A stretch of DNA of 12,677 bases from Saprospiraceae bacterium. Its GTDB lineage: Bacteria; Bacteroidota; Bacteroidia; Bacteroidales; JAIPBB01. Where the stretch lies: assembly GCA_021739805.1 (NCBI GenBank), contig JAIPBB010000146.1:1-12677 (forward strand), written 5' to 3'. The position numbers and the translations under genes are program-made. The notes below the pieces were generated by a model. That model ran no database searches. It saw only the letters and a list, made by a program, of their open reading frames with translations, and was not told the origin of the DNA. Shown piece by piece: positions 6,118 to 10,933 of the stretch. Numbering within the stretch: position 1 is the first letter of the stretch; each line of letters opens with the position of its first letter.

Positions 6118-6150
6118 TTGCAATTTTTTTATTCAATTGTAATATATTTG
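6118..6150 (+). promoter_or_regulatory. Promoter of the cysteine hydrolase-lipoprotein unit
   Basis: TATATTTG (6143-6150) matches the -7 consensus TAnnTTTG. A TTG (6118-6120) lies 22 nt upstream, within the 17-23 nt spacing reported for Bacteroidota -33 elements. This is the best complete promoter in the window. It leaves a leader of about 40 nt before 6198. Confidence 0.65.
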
Positions 6151-6197
6151 CTAAGATAAATGCAGTAAAATCAAGTAATTGTTTATCAATCTAAAAA

Positions 6198-6830
6198 ATG
6201 TCGATAAAAATAAAAATAATATTTTTTACATTTCTAAGCTTGTTTTTAGGTAGCTTAATTTACCTTTCAATACAATTTATTAGCTTTAAAAAATCTCAAA
6301 AAATAGATGTAACATGCTTAACTAATACTCTGGAAAATGGCGATTTAGTTTTCCGAAAAGGGCGTTCAATTGAAAGTTTTGCTGTTTATTTAGCCGATAA
6401 AGAAAAAGAATTTTCGCATGTAGGGATGGTATATGTTTCAAACGATAAGTTTCTGGTAATTCATGCTGTTCCAACCGATAATCATAAGCAAGAATCGGTT
6501 AAAATGGAAAGTCTTAAAACATTTCTCAGCCCGAAAAATGCATCAGCATTTGCAATAGTACGTCCAAAAATTAAATCTTATAAAAAACAAATTGTAGCTC
6601 AGGAAGCATATAAATTTTACCAAAATAAAATTTGTTTTGATAATGATTACGATTTAGAAACAAATGACAAACTATATTGTACAGAATTGATTATTAAAGC
6701 ATTTAAAAATGCTAATATTGATATCGGGAACAACCCGCTTACTCAAATTAACTTTATCATGGGTAAACATTCCGTTTTAATGCCTGGCACCTTATTGAAA
6801 AATCCATTCTTTAAAAGAATAATTTATTAA
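6198..6830 (+). CDS. YiiX/YebB-like permuted NlpC/P60 (papain-fold) cysteine hydrolase
   Basis: The product has 210 residues with an N-terminal hydrophobic helix (about 6-28), so it is membrane-anchored or exported. The domain shows the order expected of circularly permuted papain-fold hydrolases (DUF830/YiiX-like). GDLVFRKG (48-55) comes first, then FSHVGMVY (72-79) with the candidate catalytic His74, VIHAVP (87-92), FDNDYD (147-152), and LYCTELI (159-165) with the candidate nucleophile Cys161. Both His and Cys are present, so it is probably active. Family members are thought to act on amide or ester bonds in cell-wall peptides or lipids; the substrate here is unknown. A DUF4878 lipoprotein gene follows after 21 nt and shares its terminator, which suggests a two-gene envelope unit. 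Confidence 0.85.
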   Translation: MSIKIKIIFFTFLSLFLGSLIYLSIQFISFKKSQKIDVTCLTNTLENGDLVFRKGRSIESFAVYLADKEKEFSHVGMVYVSNDKFLVIHAVPTDNHKQESVKMESLKTFLSPKNASAFAIVRPKIKSYKKQIVAQEAYKFYQNKICFDNDYDLETNDKLYCTELIIKAFKNANIDIGNNPLTQINFIMGKHSVLMPGTLLKNPFFKRIIY

Positions 6831-6851
6831 TAAACTTAAAAATTAAACATT

Positions 6852-7256
6852 ATGAAAAAACATTATCTATTATTTGTAGCAATTGCTTTAGTAAGCTTTG
6901 GCTTATTCTCATGTGGCGGATCCAGTTCATCTCCCGGAGATATAGTGAAAAAATCATTTAAATATTTAGAATCTAAAGACTATGCAAAGGTAGCAGGAAT
7001 GTACGCTACTAAAAAAGGCGAAGTTCTAAGCGATGAAGAACAAAAAAAGGTTGAAGGAATGTTGGGCATGGCCGCTCAAGAAAATGAAAAAAAAGGGGGC
7101 ATAAAAGAAATTATTATTGTTGAAGAAAATATTTCTGAAGATGGCGAAACTGCAAAAGTTGAGTTTACCATTGCTTACAAGGATGAGTCAGAATCTACCG
7201 AAAATGCCGATCTGATTAAAATAGATGGCAAGTGGTATATGATTATAAAAATGTAA
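6852..7256 (+). CDS. DUF4878-type small lipoprotein
   Basis: This 134-residue protein has a lipoprotein signal peptide: basic MKKH, a hydrophobic core, and the lipobox LFSC with the lipidated cysteine at residue 21 followed by GGSSSS. The mature part begins SPGDIVKKSFKYLESKDYAKVAGMY, the usual opening helix of the NTF2-like DUF4878 fold. It continues with a Lys/Glu-rich helix (about 55-80) and strands ending in IKIDGKWYMIIKM. No Asp follows the Cys at +2, but Bacteroidota use different surface-sorting signals, so the membrane side is open. It lies 21 nt after the cysteine hydrolase and before a strong terminator, and is probably co-transcribed. Function unknown. Confidence 0.85.
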   Translation: MKKHYLLFVAIALVSFGLFSCGGSSSSPGDIVKKSFKYLESKDYAKVAGMYATKKGEVLSDEEQKKVEGMLGMAAQENEKKGGIKEIIIVEENISEDGETAKVEFTIAYKDESESTENADLIKIDGKWYMIIKM

Positions 7257-7305
7257 TCTATTAACACTTATTGCCGGAATAAAGGCAGTGAAAATAAAGT
7301 TATTT

Positions 7306-7366
7306 GACTATCGGGATAAAGAGTGATGGTGATTTTCTTCCCACTCTTTAGTCCCGATAGTCTTTT
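7306..7366 (+). terminator. Long-stem intrinsic terminator
   Basis: GACTATCGGGA (7306-7316) pairs exactly with TCCCGATAGTC (7352-7362). TAAAGAGTG (7317-7325) pairs with CACTCTTTA (7342-7350), with a single bulged G at 7351. The result is a 20-bp stem followed by TTTT. It starts 49 nt after the lipoprotein stop. Confidence 0.8.
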
Positions 7367-7439
7367 AATTTAAAAGATTATTTTTTTGTGTTTGAAAAGA
7401 GTTTGAAAACTGTTTTTTTATAACAAAGCTATAATGAAG

Positions 7440-8309
7440 GCTAAATTTTATTTTGATGGTCTTAAAGTAAAATAGGCAAGTTCCGGCACAGTAAGGAAAA
7501 GCGAAGGTATGCAAGAATAGTTGTAATGGCTGTGCTAATAAACATGGAAGGCTTTTTAAAGTATTCAAAAATATTTGAAGGAAAAATGTCTGATTGTTAG
7601 ACATTAGGTGCTATGATAGATTCACTTAGCAAGCAAACATCTTATACCAAACGCAAACCAATTTTAATAATAGATGCAGGCATAGTCACCGGTACAAATA
7701 TCGACATGTTGAAAGATAAAGGATATGATTATTTATGCGTATCTCGTTCAAATCTGAAAGAATATTATGCAGATACAAACAGCAAGCCTGTGCAAATAAA
7801 AGCCAAAAGAAATCAGCCAATAGAACTATTAAAAGTAAAAACACTAAGTAATGACAACCATAACTTAAGGGTGAAAAGCCATGCAAAAGCACTAAAGGAA
7901 AATAGCATGAACGGCCTTTTTTCACAGCGTTTTACAAACAGACCTTGAATTGCGATCCATCTATCATAAGAGGGATGAGGCTTCAATGGCACATTTTTAT
8001 TTAGGTCTGCTGGCCTATTGGTTAGTTGCCGCAATCAGGTATCAACTAAAGCAGCAAGGGTATCATTCTGACTGGCGTTAAATAGTACGCACAATGAATA
8101 TTCATAAGTGTGTGACCACAAGCGTCGAGAATATAAGGAATGAAATAATCTCAGTTCGGCAATGTGCAGAACCTAAACAGGCAGCAAAAAATGTTTACGA
8201 CCTACTCAATTTTAAATATGCCCCCTTTGTAAGAAAAAAATCCGTAGTCCCCCCTGATGAAATTCTAAAAAACAAACAGCTTAATTATCAGGAAATTATA
8301 GATGCATAG
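7440..8309 (+). pseudogene. IS1634-family transposase remnant, internally deleted and interrupted
   Basis: Pieces of one transposase can be read in order. YFDGLK lies at 7449-7466 in frame 3. KFRHSKEKRRYARIVVMAVL through KYSKIFEGKMSD (7478-7594, frame 2) comes next, then an in-frame TAG (7598-7600). The same frame continues with ILIIDAG (the second DDE aspartate), MLKDKGYDYLCVSR and SHAKALKENSMNGLFSQRF, up to about 7933. The reading then passes to frame 3 as LQTDLELRSIYHKRDEASMAH and LLAYWLVAAIRYQLKQQG. A TAA (8079-8081) stands where family members read Glu in DWREIVRTM, and the C-terminus follows to 8309. The N-terminal third is absent. SQRF joins directly to the segment that normally follows the Y-R-E-K region, so about 100 or more codons, including the catalytic Glu, appear deleted. 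Terminal inverted repeats were not found. The left limit is approximate. Confidence 0.82.
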
Positions 8310-8331
8310 CTGCAATGTGGGTTAATGATGT

Positions 8332-8375
8332 CTAAAATCTAAGTGCTAAAATACTATGTACTAAAATACTAAAAT
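8332..8375. repeat. Heptamer array CTAAAAT (minus strand ATTTTAG) at the stop of the beta-helix gene
   Basis: Units are CTAAAAT, CTAAGTG, CTAAAAT, a, CTATGTA, CTAAAAT, a, CTAAAAT: four exact copies, two variants and two single-base phase slips. The last unit touches the stop codon (8376-8378) of the minus-strand lipoprotein gene, so on the coding strand the array starts at the base after the stop. Confidence 0.65.
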
Positions 8376-9824
8376 CTACTTATACTCATAAGCTCCCAAA
8401 TCAGGCTGTGAGTCCCTGTTTTCACCTGCAAGGTCAACAGGAATATTAATAGTGTTAGTTCCTGCATTAATTGCGGGAGAACCTTGTTTTAGATGAAAAT
8501 CATTTTCAGTATAATCTTCAAATAATGGGTCAGAGTTTTTTATGATATTTTTATAAAAATTTGCATCAGTCGTATTAAGTGAAGTTTTTAATAAACAATG
8601 GTTGAATTCATAATTAAACAGTCCACCACTAGTGCTTTTATCCAGTTCTATTTCATTATCGTTTGAACCATAAATTATACAATTTCCAAAATAAGCCTTA
8701 ACTAAATCTAAAGAGACAATCTGGCTGTTTTCATTTTCATAATAATTATTAAGTATCAGGTTCGGAGTTTGTCTTACGGTTTGACTCCAGTAATTCGCAA
8801 AAGTGCAATGTTGGAAATCATAATCACCACCTTGTGAGAGAACAACTCCATATTGAGCACAATTAGCAACAACTGTATTTGTTGAAACAATTTTATAATC
8901 ACGACTAAAAATCCCAACGCCTGACATATTATAGATTTGCGTATTATCAAGTTTTAGTTTATTGCCCATATTACTACCATTGAAACTTTCGGTTTGGAGT
9001 CCGATAAAGGCATTTTTTATAATAGCATAATTTATCTCATTATCAACACTTCCATCCATTATCCAGATTCTATCCCATTGTCCGGCAATGTCTTCGTAAT
9101 AACTTTCAAGTCTATCTCCCTGAAAAGTTACAGGATGATCTTTTGTTCCGTTTACTTTTAGCGAACCACCTTTATAAACCCATAAACCTGAATTATTATG
9201 AAAATGAATTCTGCTTCCCGCCGGAATAGTCAATTGTCCTGTTGAATCTATCACGGCATAACCATAAACAACATAAGGTTTATCATCATTCCAAAAAATA
9301 TTTTCCCCTTCTTTAGCAACAATTTTATATGGTGGTAATCCCTGAACATATTTGTCAGCAACAATGAAATAGGCATCCTGCCCCCAGGCAACAAGGTCAA
9401 CATCCTGTATATTTCCGTTTGTTGTGAAAACAATAGAATCTTGAATAATCATTGGATTAGTTGAGTTGTTTGGGTCAACGGTTACTTCAACAAAAATAAA
9501 TAAACTATCGTTTGGGGCAATTTCAACATTAGTAGCCGAAACACCTGAAACACCGTCAATATTTATTCTAAAATTTGAACTACTTCCTCCGGCAAGCCTT
9601 ATTGATGCAATATTGATTCTTTTATTTTCTTTATTATAAACTCTGAGCCATTGTGTTGTGGAACCAATAGTTGTGAAAACTGTATCAAAAATAATGGTGT
9701 CGTTCGAGAATGTAAGTTTTACAGAAGCATCTTCAGAAATAATTTTATCTTTTCTACATCCAACCGTAATAGCAGCTATCAGAGTGATTAAAAAAATTGT
9801 GTATATAATATTTCTTTTATTCAT
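8376..9824 (-). CDS. Beta-helix lipoprotein with choice-of-anchor-Q C-terminus
   Basis: From the ATG at 9824 the product has 482 residues. It has a lipoprotein signal (MNKRN, hydrophobic core, lipobox VGC with Cys23), then a DUF1573-like beta-sandwich (about 35-140: strands around FSNDTIIFDTVFTTIG and IAPNDSLFIFVEV). A right-handed parallel beta-helix follows (about 190-440, with LTIPAGSRIHFHNNSGLWVYKGGSLKVNG and later short Asn-rich rungs). The end, DPLFEDYTENDFHLKQGSPAINAG with PDLGAYEY, is typical of choice-of-anchor-Q/PbH1 proteins of Bacteroidota. It is probably an outer-membrane lipoprotein; the ligand is unknown and no catalytic residues are evident. A TTG six codons upstream (9842) would extend the frame, but a -7 box lies inside that extension, so the ATG is preferred. 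Confidence 0.88.
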   Translation of the reverse strand: MNKRNIIYTIFLITLIAAITVGCRKDKIISEDASVKLTFSNDTIIFDTVFTTIGSTTQWLRVYNKENKRINIASIRLAGGSSSNFRINIDGVSGVSATNVEIAPNDSLFIFVEVTVDPNNSTNPMIIQDSIVFTTNGNIQDVDLVAWGQDAYFIVADKYVQGLPPYKIVAKEGENIFWNDDKPYVVYGYAVIDSTGQLTIPAGSRIHFHNNSGLWVYKGGSLKVNGTKDHPVTFQGDRLESYYEDIAGQWDRIWIMDGSVDNEINYAIIKNAFIGLQTESFNGSNMGNKLKLDNTQIYNMSGVGIFSRDYKIVSTNTVVANCAQYGVVLSQGGDYDFQHCTFANYWSQTVRQTPNLILNNYYENENSQIVSLDLVKAYFGNCIIYGSNDNEIELDKSTSGGLFNYEFNHCLLKTSLNTTDANFYKNIIKNSDPLFEDYTENDFHLKQGSPAINAGTNTINIPVDLAGENRDSQPDLGAYEYK

Positions 9825-9829
9825 CAATG

Positions 9830-9837
9830 CAAATTTA
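9830..9837 (-). promoter_or_regulatory. -7 box 5 nt before the lipoprotein ATG
   Basis: On the minus strand TAAATTTG (9837 to 9830) matches TAnnTTTG, and 5 nt separate it from the ATG (9824-9822). Transcription should begin at or next to the A of the start codon, giving a leaderless or nearly leaderless mRNA. No TTG was found at the standard -33 distance. Confidence 0.5.
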
Positions 9838-9840
9838 TAC

Positions 9841-9871
9841 AATCTTAAGCAATTACGATTGTTTTAAGATT
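9841..9871. other. Hairpin between the two minus-strand genes, possible terminator
   Basis: AATCTTAA (9841-9848) and TTAAGATT (9864-9871) are exact inverse copies, and CAAT-type pairing extends inward with a bulge. It begins at the base after the DUF5714 stop codon (minus strand, 9872-9874) and ends just before the lipoprotein -7 box. No T-tract follows on the minus strand, so termination would be weak. Confidence 0.45.
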
Positions 9872-10576
9872 TTATTGTATGATTTTATAAAATGAACAGT
9901 TGTTTTCCTTGCATTCATTGTTGAATTTCGAAAATGAACATTGGATTTTTGAAACTGTTTCAAGCTCCACATTAAAATTCTCCTTTATAAAATCAATAGC
10001 ATTAAGTAAAGCTATATTTGTGTTTCGTTTACAGCATCTTGGACCACCTACCTCGGCGATTTTAACTAAAGAGCTTGCTGTTGCTTTATTTGCCAGCGTC
10101 CAACCCTCACTAGAAACAGGTGTTGCCCCGGTGATAATACTTGTAAATATTCCGGTACCTACTGCTGCACCACAATTTCCATAAAATCCGCAAAAACCAC
10201 CTAAAATATGAGATGCTCGTTTTCCGGCAGTTTTTAGTTTTGCTATTTTGGTTTTATCAAATGTGCTATTGCAATATGCAGTAATCAAAACGGCAGGCAC
10301 TAAAAAATGATGCTCTGGTCCGTGCATTTTAACTCTTGGGTCTTGCATAATCTCATCAGCCATTTGCATTGGATTTATTGATTCTGATGCTGAACAATAT
10401 TCCAAAATAAGCTCAATGGCCGATTTACTATGGCAATCATTACAAATAAAATGACCATTTGCACATTTTACATTTTCTTCAAATTCTCTATCGCAAAATT
10501 GGCATTTGAGGATTTCTGATTCAGAATAAACTAATTCTGCTTTGCAAATTATACAGTTTGATTTGTTATTTTCCAT
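9872..10576 (-). CDS. DUF5714 cysteine-rich protein
   Basis: This 234-residue protein has 16 cysteines. The N-terminus is a zinc-ribbon-like pair, C8-x2-C11 and C25-x2-C28, then C38 and C45-x2-C48-H49 in NDCHS. The core carries HGPEHHFLVPAVLITAY (85-101), GGFCGFYGNCGAAVGTGIF (126-144), TPVSSEGWTLAN (152-163) and GGPRCCKR (177-184), and the tail has CSF and NNCSFY. This order matches DUF5714 proteins, known to me mainly from anaerobic bacteria and archaea and often annotated as hypothetical or wrongly as methyltransferases. No signal peptide is present, so it is cytoplasmic. Conserved CC and CGFYGxCG cysteines suggest metal or Fe-S cluster binding or redox chemistry, which is inference. It appears to be transcribed alone from its own -7 box. 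Confidence 0.85.
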   Translation of the reverse strand: MENNKSNCIICKAELVYSESEILKCQFCDREFEENVKCANGHFICNDCHSKSAIELILEYCSASESINPMQMADEIMQDPRVKMHGPEHHFLVPAVLITAYCNSTFDKTKIAKLKTAGKRASHILGGFCGFYGNCGAAVGTGIFTSIITGATPVSSEGWTLANKATASSLVKIAEVGGPRCCKRNTNIALLNAIDFIKENFNVELETVSKIQCSFSKFNNECKENNCSFYKIIQ

Positions 10577-10581
10577 GCCAG

Positions 10582-10589
10582 CAAAATTA
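10582..10589 (-). promoter_or_regulatory. -7 box 5 nt before the DUF5714 ATG
   Basis: On the minus strand TAATTTTG (10589 to 10582) matches TAnnTTTG. It is followed by five bases and then the ATG (10576-10574), the same spacing as at the neighbouring lipoprotein gene, and again implies a leaderless mRNA. No clear -33 TTG is seen. Confidence 0.5.
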
Positions 10590-10644
10590 TAATAAATGCT
10601 TAAACATGTTTATGATTTTAGAGATAAAATATTAGGAAGTAATT

Positions 10645-10720
10645 GTGCCTGGAGTTTGGAGTGTCTAGAGTTTGGAATGCTCCAGGTACTCCAGGCACTC
10701 TAAGTACTCCGGGCACTCCC
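10645..10720. repeat. Composite palindromic tandem repeat, period 8 on the left and 9 on the right
   Basis: GTGCCTGGAGT (10645-10655) and ACTCCAGGCAC (10688-10698) are exact inverse copies. The left part reads in octamers: CTGGAGTT, TGGAGTGT, CTAGAGTT, TGGAATGC (10649-10680). The right part reads in nonamers: TCCAGGTAC, TCCAGGCAC, TCTAAGTAC, TCCGGGCAC (10681-10716), alternating as an 18-mer. It lies between two divergent genes. Confidence 0.7.
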
Positions 10721-10829
10721 TTCTCTGATAAATACAAAAAATTAGAATTAAGAAGAATTTATATAAAGCTACGTATTTCACTAAAGAAAAATTAGTGTTT
10801 TTACAAGATAAGTAAAATCCCCTTTACTA

Positions 10830-10837
10830 TATCTTTG
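10830..10837 (+). promoter_or_regulatory. -7 box for the copper-type receptor gene
   Basis: TATCTTTG matches TAnnTTTG and is identical to the box of the SPFH gene. The implied leader is about 90 nt, the longest in the window. No TTG is found at the -33 spacing. Confidence 0.5.
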
Positions 10838-10933
10838 CTAGTCTCAGCTTTGATTAATTTAAAAGAAGGTTTTGAAAAAATGCCTGTTTTTTAATATTTA
10901 GAAAATTAATTATTCATTTATTATTTTAATCAT

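Larger units (their letters stand above)
10577..10933. other. Divergent intergenic region between the DUF5714 and receptor genes
   Basis: No ORF of note is present. The region holds the minus-strand -7 box (10582-10589), a composite repeat (10645-10720) and the plus-strand -7 box (10830-10837). The receptor leader of roughly 90 nt (about 10842-10933) includes A6-TGCCTG-T6 (10877-10894), a weak A/U stem. No recognisable copper-repressor operator was found. Confidence 0.6.

Noticed and set aside
6095..6119. Stem GTCAATT/GAATGAC followed by TTTTT, which could be the terminator of a small RNA made from 5961-6119.
   Set aside because: The stem has an internal A-A mismatch, no promoter was found for such an RNA, and the T-tract overlaps the -33 element of the downstream promoter.
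7613..7948. An apparently separate 111-residue gene.
   Set aside because: It reads as the middle of an IS1634 transposase, and upstream and downstream frames continue the same protein, so it is part of the pseudogene.
8094..8309. An apparently separate 71-residue gene.
   Set aside because: It is the transposase C-terminus in the same frame as the preceding block, separated from it only by a TAA at 8079-8081.
9825..9842. TTG start giving a six-residue longer beta-helix lipoprotein.
   Set aside because: A good TAnnTTTG box lies inside the extension, and the lipoprotein signal begins naturally at the ATG at 9824.
10885..10899. A four-codon leader ORF or attenuator before the receptor gene (ATG near 10883, A6/T6 stem).
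   Set aside because: The stem is only weak A/U pairing and the tiny ORF encodes no regulatory codon run, so there is no support beyond base composition.
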